From NCBI RefSeq assembly GCF_004458765.1, contig NZ_SPJX01000652.1, positions 205,294-269,293 on the forward strand: a stretch of DNA of 64,000 nucleotides, written 5' to 3'. The translations under genes and the position numbers were made by a program. Shown piece by piece: positions 9,204 to 17,802 of this stretch. The DNA is from Microvirga pakistanensis (lineage in GTDB: Bacteria; Pseudomonadota; Alphaproteobacteria; Rhizobiales; Beijerinckiaceae). The notes below the pieces were generated by a model. It ran no database searches. It saw only the letters and a program-made list of their open reading frames with translations, and was not told the origin of the DNA. Positions within the stretch are counted from its first letter, which is position 1. Every line of letters begins with the position of its first letter.

Positions 9204-10858
9204 GCGGGCCTCATGGCGCGGGTGAGAAGGTGCAGTTTGTCCGCCGCAGTCAGCTGGAGCCGGCCCTGGCGCGTGCCCCAGCCGCGTGCCGTGAGCCGGT
9301 CGAGGACGCGGCGGTAGTTCTCCATCATCAGGATCGCAGGCTTGAGCGCGGCCCTGTCGAGGCGTGTCAACGCCTCGTCCGCAGCGGCAAAGCCTGCGCG
9401 GGCCTCCTCGGCCAGGACCTCGCAGACTCGGGCGAAGCGGGGATCGGCGACGAGAACGGTGGCGGGCGCGTCCGGCACGCCGAGCTGAGCGAGGCGGGAG
9501 AGCGGGATGTAGACTCGCTCGCGCGCGGCATCCTCATCCACGTCGCGCAGGATGTTCACGAGCTGCAAGGTGCGCCCGAGATCCAGAGCGAAGGAGCGGG
9601 CCTTCGGGACGCCGAAGATATGCACCGAGAGAGTGCCGACGGATCCGGCCACGCGGCGCCCGTAGAGATGAAGCTCGTGGTCGCTCTTCAGCCGAACCCG
9701 TTCGGCGCTGTCGCTCTCCATGCCGTCGAGAAGAGCGTGGCACTCGTCGAGCGGCAGCCTGAACAGGCTGGAGGCGCGGGCCAGTTCGCGGCCGATGGGC
9801 GTTTCCGGCGCGCGATGCAGGCGGTCGATCTCCCGGCGCCAGTCCCGCAAGGCCCGGATCTTTTCCGAGGTGGGAACGATCCCGTCCGCGATGTCGTCCA
9901 CGGCGCGACAGAAGGCATAGACCGCGTGAATGGCGCGACGGCGCTCTTGGCTCAGGCTCCGCATGCCGAGCCTGAACGACGAGCTTGAGCGCCGCACCAC
10001 CGCCGCCGTGATGCGGGCATCGCCGTTTCCCGGCTTCCTGACGAGACCCGTCAGGCCGGTCACGAAGGCGCGCGCCGCGTCCGCCTTGCCGATGTCCACC
10101 CGTCCAACGACCGGATCGGTGCGGCGCAGGCGTCGGCTCAAGCGTTCGGCTGCCACGATCGTGGCCATGCTCTGAGCGCGCAGGCGCTTGTTCTGCAGGC
10201 GCTCCGGCAGGACTCGGGCCTGGTCGATCAGGTCGTCGATGCGGTCCAGCATGGCATCGAGCACCATGCGCCGCGCTGTCGCCTGGGCGGACGTGAAGAA
10301 GGCCCGCTCGCCTCCGCACAGCATCGTCCATTGAACGGGGATGTAGATCCGCCCCAGGCGCTCATGATCCTCGCGGCAGTCCTGCAGGTGGTTGAGAATC
10401 TGCAAGGCCGTGCAGAGTGCATCCGCGGGCCCCTGGGCGGAAGCCCGTTCCCTATGAAGCTGCAACAGGAAGTGCCCGGCCGGATTGGCGGAGCGACGGC
10501 AATAATCGAGAAGGTCCGCCCAATCGTTGCAGCGCGTCTTGATCGCGTCCTGCCGGAAGGCGCGCAGCATCTCGCGAGCCTGGGCGATGCCCGCCCTGTA
10601 CGTCCTGTCCACCTGGTGAAGCCGTGCTGCCTCGGGGACCCGGGGATCGCCGGCGACGAGAGCCTGCTCGAGGCCTTCCAGGCGGGTCAGCTTTTCGGCG
10701 GCTCCGAGATCGGCGGCGTCGGCGATGTCGTCGGCCATGCGCACGAAGGCATAGAAGGCGAGCACAGCCTCCCGGTGCTCCGGCGACAGGACGAGGGAAG
10801 CAACGGGGAAGCTCTCGGTCTTCGGCGTCTTCGTCGGTTCCCTCGCCATTGTGCTCAT
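9200..10858 (-). CDS. hpnCD: Fused hydroxysqualene synthase / presqualene diphosphate synthase (HpnC-HpnD)
   Basis: One 552-residue reading frame contains two complete trans-prenyltransferase domains that are usually separate proteins. Residues 15-275 match HpnC (presqualene diphosphate to hydroxysqualene), with Asp-rich motifs MADDIAD (41-47) and QDCREDH (159-165). Residues about 283-552 match HpnD (two FPP to presqualene diphosphate), with VDDIAD (320-325) and RDVDEDAARERVYIP (438-452). The linker is only about ten residues, and there is no internal stop or frameshift in the sequence as given. The order HpnC then HpnD puts the second catalytic step first in the chain. The gene starts four bases after the glycosyltransferase stop and overlaps hpnE by four bases. 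Confidence 0.92.
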   Translation of the reverse strand: MSTMAREPTKTPKTESFPVASLVLSPEHREAVLAFYAFVRMADDIADAADLGAAEKLTRLEGLEQALVAGDPRVPEAARLHQVDRTYRAGIAQAREMLRAFRQDAIKTRCNDWADLLDYCRRSANPAGHFLLQLHRERASAQGPADALCTALQILNHLQDCREDHERLGRIYIPVQWTMLCGGERAFFTSAQATARRMVLDAMLDRIDDLIDQARVLPERLQNKRLRAQSMATIVAAERLSRRLRRTDPVVGRVDIGKADAARAFVTGLTGLVRKPGNGDARITAAVVRRSSSSFRLGMRSLSQERRRAIHAVYAFCRAVDDIADGIVPTSEKIRALRDWRREIDRLHRAPETPIGRELARASSLFRLPLDECHALLDGMESDSAERVRLKSDHELHLYGRRVAGSVGTLSVHIFGVPKARSFALDLGRTLQLVNILRDVDEDAARERVYIPLSRLAQLGVPDAPATVLVADPRFARVCEVLAEEARAGFAAADEALTRLDRAALKPAILMMENYRRVLDRLTARGWGTRQGRLQLTAADKLHLLTRAMRPA

Positions 10859-10862
10859 GGCG

Positions 10863-11966
10863 TCATCCCACCGGATAGAGCCTACCCTTCCATCCCGTCC
10901 GACGCGTGCGGCCGATCCGCAGCAGAACGCTCCACTGGATCGCCAGGCTCGCCAGGATCGTGAAGGGATGGAAAAGGACCGAGAGAGGATTCTCGCGTGT
11001 CGCGACCGTCACCATGGCGCGGGTTGCGAGCGAGAGCAGGGCGGCTCCCACGACGAGCCATGTCGACGAGAAGGGGAGGAAAACGAAGGGCAGCACGTGC
11101 CCGCCCAGGAGCAGAACGGTCCAGACCGGCAGCGCCACCGGCTTCGCCATGCCTTCATGGGCGTTCTTCGCGAAACCGTTCCATGCGTCGGCAAAGCGCG
11201 TGTACATGCGGCACGAGGCAAGCCTGTCGCCCGGCACGAGATCGGTTATGAAGCCGTTGCGCCGGAACTGCCGGGCGAGCTGAATACCATCATGGATCAG
11301 GGAACGGATGCCGGCATGGCCGCCGCTCTCGCGATACGCTTCGCGTTCCACCAGCATCAGCTGCCCGCAGGCCGCGCCGAATCCTGGATGAATCGATGCG
11401 CGCATCAGACTCATGGGCAAGTAGCCGAGAAGGAGCAGATTGATCGTCGGCACGGTGAGCCACTCGCCGGGTGTCTTCATGACCTGTCGGGGAACCGCGC
11501 TGACCAGGCCGGCGCCCGTCGCCTGCGCATGCCCGGCCAGAAGGTTCGCGGCATGGGGCGTCAATCTCACATCGGCGTCGACGAAGAGGAAATGCGTTCC
11601 GCGCGCGTGCTTCGACAGGTGATGGCAGGCATGGACCTTCCCGGTCCATCCTTCCGTCAGGGGCGGCGCATCGAGCAGGCGGACGCGCGGGTCGCGGGAG
11701 GCGATGGCGCGGACGATCGCCGCGGTGGCATCCGTCGAGCCGTCGTCCATGACGAGCACTTCGATGTCGACGCCCCGGCTCGCGAGCGCCGCTTCGACGC
11801 AGGGGCCGATATTCGCAGCTTCGTTGCGCGCCGGGATGAGCACCGAAACGAGGGTTCGTTCCCGCGCGGGCACGCGGGGCGTTCTGCCCAGGACGGCAAG
11901 GTTGACGATGGCGAGCCCCGCTGGAAAGCCCGCGAGCACGAGAAGGATGAGGCCGAGCACCGTCAT
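10863..11966 (-). CDS. Family 2 glycosyltransferase, CrtQ-like
   Basis: A 367-residue GT2 enzyme with an N-terminal membrane helix, the donor-binding start SVLIPARNEAANIG (about 41-54), VMDDGSTD, the DxD metal site D130-A-D132 (FVDADV) and several hydrophobic C-terminal segments. It resembles the GT2 enzymes of carotenoid glycosylation (CrtQ of the staphyloxanthin pathway, CruC type). Its place between an acyltransferase and the squalene genes supports glycosylation of a C30 carotenoid acid or alcohol. I chose the ATG at 11966, which overlaps the acyltransferase stop by four bases; upstream codons belong to that gene in another frame. The acceptor is inferred from context. Confidence 0.82.
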   Translation of the reverse strand: MTVLGLILLVLAGFPAGLAIVNLAVLGRTPRVPARERTLVSVLIPARNEAANIGPCVEAALASRGVDIEVLVMDDGSTDATAAIVRAIASRDPRVRLLDAPPLTEGWTGKVHACHHLSKHARGTHFLFVDADVRLTPHAANLLAGHAQATGAGLVSAVPRQVMKTPGEWLTVPTINLLLLGYLPMSLMRASIHPGFGAACGQLMLVEREAYRESGGHAGIRSLIHDGIQLARQFRRNGFITDLVPGDRLASCRMYTRFADAWNGFAKNAHEGMAKPVALPVWTVLLLGGHVLPFVFLPFSSTWLVVGAALLSLATRAMVTVATRENPLSVLFHPFTILASLAIQWSVLLRIGRTRRTGWKGRLYPVG

Positions 11967-12802
11967 GACCGTCGGCCCTCGTGCGAGGGGTCGAAAGAGC
12001 GTCCGGACAGGGCGGAGGTCATGCGGCGCCAGCCATCGTAGACGCCGCCCACGCCCGCGCGGCCTTCGATCAGCGACTGAAAGCGCGCAGGATCGCGGGT
12101 CTTCACATCGTCGCTCAGGCGGTCGAGCACCGTCGTGAGCGCCGCATCGAGATACCGCAAGCGAGCCGGGCGCGGGAGATTGAGCAGGTCGCGGCCATGC
12201 ATGGGATCGCCAAAGGCCAGGAAGGCTTCCGGACCTCGCTCGAGCCAGAAGCCGTATTCGATGCCGAGCGGGATGATTGTGCACTCGGGCGCGATCTCGA
12301 CCAGGCGGGCGATGCCGGGCTTCAGCCCGAGAGGGCGTTCACGCACATCGGCGAAGCGGCCCTGTGCCGTCACCCAGAGAGCCCGACGAGGCGAGGACAG
12401 GATGTCCGCGCTCGCCTTCAGGAAGTCGGCCGCGCCCCGCGCGGTATGCAGATCGACCCCGAAGGCACCGATGCGCCCGAAGACGCCGTATCGACCGAGC
12501 ATGTCGGCGTCGATGGGAGCATAGCTCTCGTAGGCCGGAAACAGGAGGTCGTCCGCGAGAATGTAGACGGCCGCGTCCCACCACGATGGGTGGTTGGAGT
12601 AAACGATGACCGGGCCGCTGCGCGGCACATCGGGACGGCCCCAGGCGGCGATCCGCAGCGCATTCATGTGCCGGGCGAAATAGCGGCGGAACATCGAGAC
12701 CATGAATCGGTGGATCGTGGCGTTGCGGCGCGCGACGGGGGAGGGCCCTGCCCGCCGGGAGAGCCGATGTCCTCCTGCCGCATTGCCTCCGCTGTGCATC
12801 AA
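11963..12802 (-). CDS. LPLAT-family acyltransferase in carotenoid operon
   Basis: A 279-residue protein of the lysophospholipid acyltransferase superfamily, with the catalytic HxxxxD box as H71-PSWW-D76 in SNHPSWWDA and a downstream GLKPGIARL segment. The expected role is transfer of a fatty acyl group. Between crtP-like and crtQ-like genes, the natural candidate acceptor is the sugar of a glycosyl carotenoid, giving a glycoside ester. It does the job CrtO does in staphylococci but belongs to a different family. It overlaps both neighbours by four bases. A generic role in glycerolipid synthesis remains possible; a separate plsC is at 47691-48461. Confidence 0.78.
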   Translation of the reverse strand: MMHSGGNAAGGHRLSRRAGPSPVARRNATIHRFMVSMFRRYFARHMNALRIAAWGRPDVPRSGPVIVYSNHPSWWDAAVYILADDLLFPAYESYAPIDADMLGRYGVFGRIGAFGVDLHTARGAADFLKASADILSSPRRALWVTAQGRFADVRERPLGLKPGIARLVEIAPECTIIPLGIEYGFWLERGPEAFLAFGDPMHGRDLLNLPRPARLRYLDAALTTVLDRLSDDVKTRDPARFQSLIEGRAGVGGVYDGWRRMTSALSGRSFDPSHEGRRS

Positions 12803-14334
12803 GATGCGTTCCGTAAAGTCTCGGCCTTGAGATCGGCGTCGAGAGCATCGGCCGCGATCCAGCCCGACATCATCACCATCGGCATCCCCGGCCCCGGATG
12901 AGCCGCGCCGCCGGCGAGATACAGCCCGCGCACCTGCCGGCTCCGGTTGCCGGGCTTGAAGGCGCCCATGAACTTGCCATGGCTTGCCAGGCCGTAGATC
13001 GCACCGTTCAGCACCTTGTAGCGGTCATGAATATCCTGAGGCGTCAGGTGGCGCTCGACGACGATGCGCTCCTCGATGTCGTGCATTCCTGCCGTGCGCT
13101 TCAGCTTGTCGATGATCGCCTGGCGGTATCCGGGAAACATCTTCGACCAGTCGTGGTGAGGCCGCAGATAGGGCGTGTGAACCAGAACGTAGAGTGCTTC
13201 TCCACCTTCCGGCGCAACGCCCGGATCGGTTCCGGCCGGCGCTGCGAGATAGCAGGTCGGATCGGGAGCCGGCTCGCCGCGGCGATAGATGTAATCGAAT
13301 TCCTCTTCCGGATCGCGCGAGAACACGAAGTCGTGATGAAGGATGTGGTCGTAGCGCTTGTTCAGGCCGAGATAGAGCACGACGCCCGAGCATGCCGGTT
13401 CGAAATCCTTGCGCGCGTAGTGCTCGCCCACCTCGCCGCCCACGAGTTCGCGATAGGTGCGGATCGAATCCATGTTGGAGATGACGCTGTCGTACGACAC
13501 GGCCTCGCCATCGGCGAGAACGATGCCCCTGACTGCGCCGTTCTCGATCTGCAGCGATGCGACATCGGATGCGGGCCTGAATGTCACGCCGAGTTCCGAG
13601 GCGAGCTTCATCAGCGCCTCGGCGACGGCCCGCGTGCCGCCCATGGGATACCACACGCCGTCCGCTGCCTGCATGTGCGCGATGGCGCAGAGCACGGCGG
13701 GAGAGCCATAGGGGGAAGAGCCCACATATTGGGTGAAGTGATCGAGCATCTGCGCGAGCCGCTCGTCCTTCACCTTGGACCGGATGGTGCCCGCAACGGA
13801 CGAGCCCATGCGCAGCGACAGGACGTCCCGCAAGGTGGCGGGGTTCATGTTGGCGCGGATGTTGATGGTGTCGAACAGGTCCTCCACCGGCTTCCAGAAG
13901 AAGAAGCGGTTGGAGATGTCGTGAAGATGGGCCGAAATTTCCTGGAAACGCTTGTAGCCGTCACCGGCTCCCGTGCCGGGAGCGAAGCGGTCCATGACCG
14001 CGGCCATCCCCTCGATGTTCTCCTGCAAATCGATATGGGTGCCGTCATCGAAGAAGCAGCGCCATTGCGGATCGAGCCGGACGAGGTCGACATAATCCGA
14101 GAGGTTGCGGCCGGCCTCCGCGAAGATGCGCTCGAGAACGCGCGGGACGGTGAGGATCGTCGGCCCCATATCGAAGCGAAAGCCATCCTCGTGCAGCACC
14201 GCTGCCTTACCGCCGAGCCATTGATTCTTGTCGTAGAGCGTTACTGTGTAGCCACGTGCCGCCGTGACGCAGGCCGCTGCCAGTCCGCCCAGACCGCCGC
14301 CGATCACGGCAATCGAAGATGCTTGAGCGCTCAC
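12799..14334 (-). CDS. CrtI/CrtN-family FAD oxidoreductase, CrtP-like (terminal carotenoid oxidase candidate)
   Basis: A 511-residue member of the phytoene-desaturase family: FAD Rossmann start IGGGLGGLAAA (about 10-20), FDMGPTILTVP, and a C-terminal flavin-binding end GGAAHPGPGMPMVMMSG. The PMV..SG ending resembles the CrtP (diapolycopene/neurosporene oxidase) branch as I recall it. The paralogue at 15951-17501 ends like CrtN. I therefore propose that this one oxidises the terminal methyl of the C30 chain, while the paralogue makes the double bonds. The split is an inference from short motifs. It ends four bases into the acyltransferase gene. Confidence 0.8.
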   Translation of the reverse strand: MSAQASSIAVIGGGLGGLAAACVTAARGYTVTLYDKNQWLGGKAAVLHEDGFRFDMGPTILTVPRVLERIFAEAGRNLSDYVDLVRLDPQWRCFFDDGTHIDLQENIEGMAAVMDRFAPGTGAGDGYKRFQEISAHLHDISNRFFFWKPVEDLFDTINIRANMNPATLRDVLSLRMGSSVAGTIRSKVKDERLAQMLDHFTQYVGSSPYGSPAVLCAIAHMQAADGVWYPMGGTRAVAEALMKLASELGVTFRPASDVASLQIENGAVRGIVLADGEAVSYDSVISNMDSIRTYRELVGGEVGEHYARKDFEPACSGVVLYLGLNKRYDHILHHDFVFSRDPEEEFDYIYRRGEPAPDPTCYLAAPAGTDPGVAPEGGEALYVLVHTPYLRPHHDWSKMFPGYRQAIIDKLKRTAGMHDIEERIVVERHLTPQDIHDRYKVLNGAIYGLASHGKFMGAFKPGNRSRQVRGLYLAGGAAHPGPGMPMVMMSGWIAADALDADLKAETLRNAS

Positions 14335-14452
14335 GAGGATCCTCCAATCGGGTCCGGACGATGAATGATGGCTGGCCAGAAGGTTCTCGGGCTCCTTGTC
14401 CTGATCACGCGCATGACCTGAGGTCTTGGTTGTAGGAGGCGAAAAACGCAGT

Positions 14453-15535
14453 TCAAGATAATCTCCCGAACAAGGGGCGGCGGGCGCAGATCATTCGCAG
14501 CACCCGTCCGCCCGGAGCGCGAATGACAGGGTCGAATCCTGCCGCAACAAAGTAGGGTCTGAGGCTGTTCATGTGGCGTGTGTTGCCGCCCCAGAGCAGG
14601 TTTTTCAGACGATTGATGGCGGAGACGGCGTCTTGCCCCTCATCGGCCAGGACCGCCACCAGCAGCCAGCCGCCTGGGCGCAGGCCGCGAAAGATGCGCC
14701 GGGCGGCTTCCGTCATAACGGCGTCGGGCAAGAACATCTGCGGCAGGAAGGCGAGATCGAAGGTCTCCACGTCCTCCATGTGCTCGACGCGCTGACGGCG
14801 CACGGTGACGCGCGCGGCAAGCCCCGCCTCGCGCACATGCCGCTCGCCGATCGCGGCGGGGTGTTCGGCCGGTTCAAGCGCGACCGCAGCGAGATGGGGA
14901 AATGTCTGGCACAGGGTGATGGAGAGACCCGCCGCCCCGGCGCCGATATCGAGGAGGCATGCGCCCGGTCTTTCGAGGTGGGCGAGGAGACCGGGCAGAA
15001 ACTTGAGCTTGGGGAGAGCCTTTGCGGTCCATAACCGCGTCAACGCCCCTTGCGCTTCGATGATGGCCTCGTCCGTATGCGTCCAGCCGGCGAGCGTGAG
15101 CCGCCCCTCCTTGAGCCTTCTCCGGAAATCCTCCGTCTGCAGGAGCGGTGCCTGCAGGGCGGCCTTGAAGACCTGCGTGCCTTTCTCGGAGGTGAAGGGC
15201 TGCAGGGCCGGAGCAGCGCGCACGTGACCGTCTTCGCAGCTTGCAAGACCCGCGCCGACGAGAACGTTGACGAGAGCCGTCGCGAGCGCCGGGTCGAGGG
15301 TCAGCGTGTCGATCATGTCCTGGAGCGTCGACGGCTTCTCCAGCTGTCGGATCACCCCCGCATCGGCGCATGCCGCCAGGGCGCTTGCAACCCACAGGGC
15401 CTCATCCGCGCGCTCCAGCAGATCGAGGATATCGTTCGGGTGCTGCCGAAGGGAGGGCTGCGCTCCCTTGCGCCACGGGCGAAAGCCAATGCGATCCCCA
15501 CCATGGGAAAGAAGGGCATAGGCGCGCCACAGCAT
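14453..15535 (-). CDS. SAM-dependent methyltransferase with winged-helix N-domain
   Basis: A 360-residue protein. The first 130 residues look like the winged-helix dimerisation domain of small-molecule O-methyltransferases. A class I fold follows, with motif I LLDIGAGAAGLS (194-205) and a post-motif LRPGGWLLVAV. It lies between the two CrtI-family genes, seven bases after the DUF2141 gene, so it is probably co-transcribed. A role in methylating a carotenoid hydroxyl, carboxyl or sugar is plausible by analogy with CrtF-like enzymes. I see no residue pattern that fixes the substrate. Confidence 0.75.
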   Translation of the reverse strand: MLWRAYALLSHGGDRIGFRPWRKGAQPSLRQHPNDILDLLERADEALWVASALAACADAGVIRQLEKPSTLQDMIDTLTLDPALATALVNVLVGAGLASCEDGHVRAAPALQPFTSEKGTQVFKAALQAPLLQTEDFRRRLKEGRLTLAGWTHTDEAIIEAQGALTRLWTAKALPKLKFLPGLLAHLERPGACLLDIGAGAAGLSITLCQTFPHLAAVALEPAEHPAAIGERHVREAGLAARVTVRRQRVEHMEDVETFDLAFLPQMFLPDAVMTEAARRIFRGLRPGGWLLVAVLADEGQDAVSAINRLKNLLWGGNTRHMNSLRPYFVAAGFDPVIRAPGGRVLRMICARRPLFGRLS

Positions 15536-15541
15536 GAGGGC

Positions 15542-15940
15542 CTACCTGATCGGGATGACGACGGTCGTGGAGGCCTCTCTCACGACGATCGTGGCCGCTT
15601 CGAAATCGGGCGGGTCGCGGCGTCCCACATTGTTCGAGAAGCCATAGGGCTCGCTGGGCAGGCCGACGAAATTGCGATCGAGCTTGCCGTTGGTGTCGTG
15701 GAAGACGGCGATGGAATAGGATCCAGTCCTCACGTCCCGCAGGCGCAGTTCAACCGTGCCGGCTTTCGCAGTCTCCCGACTCTTGTAGGGACAGGAGCTC
15801 TCGTCGAAGCTGGTATCGCAGATCCCGGCATAAACCATGCCTTGTGCGGAGCCGACACCCTCGGCCCGAATCGTGAGCGTGGCGGCTTGAGCCGAGGACG
15901 CCATCAGAACAAGACCCAGAATCCATCCGACGCGTCCCAT
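15542..15940 (-). CDS. Exported DUF2141 protein
   Basis: A 132-residue protein with a cleavable signal peptide (ILGLVLMASSAQA, about 7-19). A compact beta-rich DUF2141 domain follows, containing VYAGICDTSF, the HDTNGKLD segment (calcium-loop-like) and FSNN. The function of DUF2141 is not established. It sits 11 bases from crtN and 7 from the methyltransferase, inside an otherwise enzymatic carotenoid operon. As a predicted periplasmic protein it may handle the pigment, for example transport or membrane placement, but that is inference. Two cysteines (in GICDTS and SSCPYKS) could form a disulfide. Confidence 0.8.
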   Translation of the reverse strand: MGRVGWILGLVLMASSAQAATLTIRAEGVGSAQGMVYAGICDTSFDESSCPYKSRETAKAGTVELRLRDVRTGSYSIAVFHDTNGKLDRNFVGLPSEPYGFSNNVGRRDPPDFEAATIVVREASTTVVIPIR

Positions 15941-15950
15941 GGATGCTCCT

Positions 15951-17501
15951 TCACAAACTGGCTTCTCGGATAGCTTCGACCTGGGATTCCTGCTCCCGCC
16001 ATTCGGATCGACGGCGTTCCCGATCTTCCAGCAGGAGACGCGTGGTGATGCGCGCGCCTTCGAAAATCACCGGCAGGCCGCTGCCGGGATGCGTGCCGCC
16101 GCCGACCAGATAGACGTTGCGCCCGAATCGGTTGTGCGGCCTGAAATACAGCATCTGCGTGAGATTGTGCGCGAGATTGAAAGTGGCGCCCTCGAACACG
16201 GAGAAGTCATCCTGCCATCCGCGGGGGGTCACCATGCGTTCGAAGCGGATGCGGCTTTCGATATCGAACAAACCCAGGCGCTTGAGGCGATCGAGCGCGA
16301 GCCTGCGATAGCGCGGGGCTTCCGTCTGCCAATCGATGCCGCATCTCAGGTTCGGGACCGGCACGAGCACATAGAGGCTCGTGTGTCCCTTCGGAGCAAG
16401 CGAGGGGTCGGTCGCGCCCGCATGCTGGACGTAGATCGAGGGCTCTTCCGAGAGAATCCCTTCGGTGATTTCACGGATGTTGCGCTCGTAGTCCCGCGCG
16501 AGAAGAATCGTATGGTGAGCGAGATCTCCCACATCGCCTTCGACGCCCAGGTAGAGCATGAAGGTTGAGCAGGAGAGCTTTGTCCGATCGAGTTTCCTGT
16601 TCTTCCAGCGTGGACGCATGGATTCCGGGACGAGGCGGCGCATGGCTTGCCCGAAATCGCCGTTGACGACAACGGAGCCGGCGCTGAAGCGCTCTCCACC
16701 CGCCTCGACGCCGACCGCTTCACCGGCATCGTAGAGAATGCGATCAACCGGCGTGTTCAGGCGGATATCGACGCCCATCCTGCGCGCGATATGCGCCATG
16801 GCTTCCGACACGGCCCCGCAGCCGCCAATTGGGTGATAGACGCCGTGCTCGTATTCCAGGAACGACAGGATCGTGAAAAGGCTCGGGCACTGGAAGGGCG
16901 ACATCCCGAGATACTTCGTCTGGAACGAGAAGGCGAGGCGCACGCGCGGATCGGCGAAGTAGCGCTTCAGGTCGCTGTCCACGCTGGAAAAGGGTCTCAG
17001 CTTCGGCAAAGCGGCCAGCATGGCGGGCGTCACGAGGTCGGCGGGGCTCGTGAAGGCCTGTTCGAGAACGGGACGGAAGGCCTCGAGCTTTGCGCGATTG
17101 TCGTCGAGGAAGCGGCGGACGTTGCGGGCATCGGCAGGCGCGAGGCGTGCAATCTCCTGTTCAAGACGAACAAGATCGGCCGTCGCGCGAATTTCGCCGC
17201 CACCCTCGAACACGAGGTGATATTGCGGGTCGAGCCGTCTGAGGTCGACATGGTTCTCCAGGCGTTCGCCGCAGCTTTCGAAGATGTCTCGCAGAACGCG
17301 TGGGTAGAGGAAGAACGTAGGCCCGATATCGAACTTGTAGCCGCCCGGCGCATGGATCGTTCGGGTGCGGCCGCCGACGGCGGCCTCGCTCTCGAACATC
17401 GTTACGGGAATGCCCTCCCGCGCGAGCAGCATGGCGGATGCAAGGCCTCCGGGCCCTGCGCCGACAATGACCACACGCGGCGATGGCGAGGCATGCGACA
17501 T
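15951..17501 (-). CDS. crtN: CrtN-like carotenoid (dehydro)squalene desaturase
   Basis: A 516-residue FAD-dependent desaturase of the CrtI/CrtN family, expected to introduce the conjugated double bonds into squalene or dehydrosqualene. It has the N-terminal VIVGAGPGGLASA motif (about 12-24), GGRTRTI, FDIGPTFFLYP and the C-terminal flavin contact VGGGTHPGSGLPVIFEGARIT. That ending is the CrtN/CrtI form, which distinguishes it from the paralogue at 12799-14334. It is the first gene of the nine-gene minus-strand unit. Its promoter should lie in 17502-17802. No crtM/crtB gene is present; HpnCD-HpnE provide the C30 precursor instead. Confidence 0.83.
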   Translation of the reverse strand: MSHASPSPRVVIVGAGPGGLASAMLLAREGIPVTMFESEAAVGGRTRTIHAPGGYKFDIGPTFFLYPRVLRDIFESCGERLENHVDLRRLDPQYHLVFEGGGEIRATADLVRLEQEIARLAPADARNVRRFLDDNRAKLEAFRPVLEQAFTSPADLVTPAMLAALPKLRPFSSVDSDLKRYFADPRVRLAFSFQTKYLGMSPFQCPSLFTILSFLEYEHGVYHPIGGCGAVSEAMAHIARRMGVDIRLNTPVDRILYDAGEAVGVEAGGERFSAGSVVVNGDFGQAMRRLVPESMRPRWKNRKLDRTKLSCSTFMLYLGVEGDVGDLAHHTILLARDYERNIREITEGILSEEPSIYVQHAGATDPSLAPKGHTSLYVLVPVPNLRCGIDWQTEAPRYRRLALDRLKRLGLFDIESRIRFERMVTPRGWQDDFSVFEGATFNLAHNLTQMLYFRPHNRFGRNVYLVGGGTHPGSGLPVIFEGARITTRLLLEDRERRRSEWREQESQVEAIREASL

Positions 17502-17802
17502 GGATCAAACATCCCCGTGGACGGACAGCTGAATGGAAGCCGTAGTCGAGCCTAAGTAGAACAGCCTCGTCCGAGGACCAGAGGCAAGGCTCTGCCGGGA
17601 GCGAAAATCCCGGGATGTGTCCTTGAAAACTGAAACGATATTAAGGCAATATCTGGTTCGCTTGCCACTTTCTCAGGCTATAGATTTGCGTAATGCGTTG
17701 GTCCAAAAGTATGAGTTTCTAAGGATAAAATTGAAGCGCCTTATTCTTGCCTTTTTAAAGTTGAGCTTCACTTCCAATCGAAACGGAAGGGGAGCCCCAT
17801 CT
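17502..17802. promoter_or_regulatory. Divergent intergenic region between carotenoid unit and rlpA-like gene
   Basis: This 301-base gap must hold the promoter of the nine-gene carotenoid unit (leftward) and of the RlpA-like gene (rightward). The right half (about 17620-17780) is markedly richer in A/T than its surroundings. A TATAGA hexamer at 17679-17684 could be a minus-10 box for the rightward gene, but I see no convincing minus-35 partner. No strong inverted repeat stands out. Confidence 0.4.

Noticed and set aside
12898..14364. 488-residue plus-strand frame
   Set aside because: Antisense to the CrtP-like gene; no recognisable domain or ribosome site.
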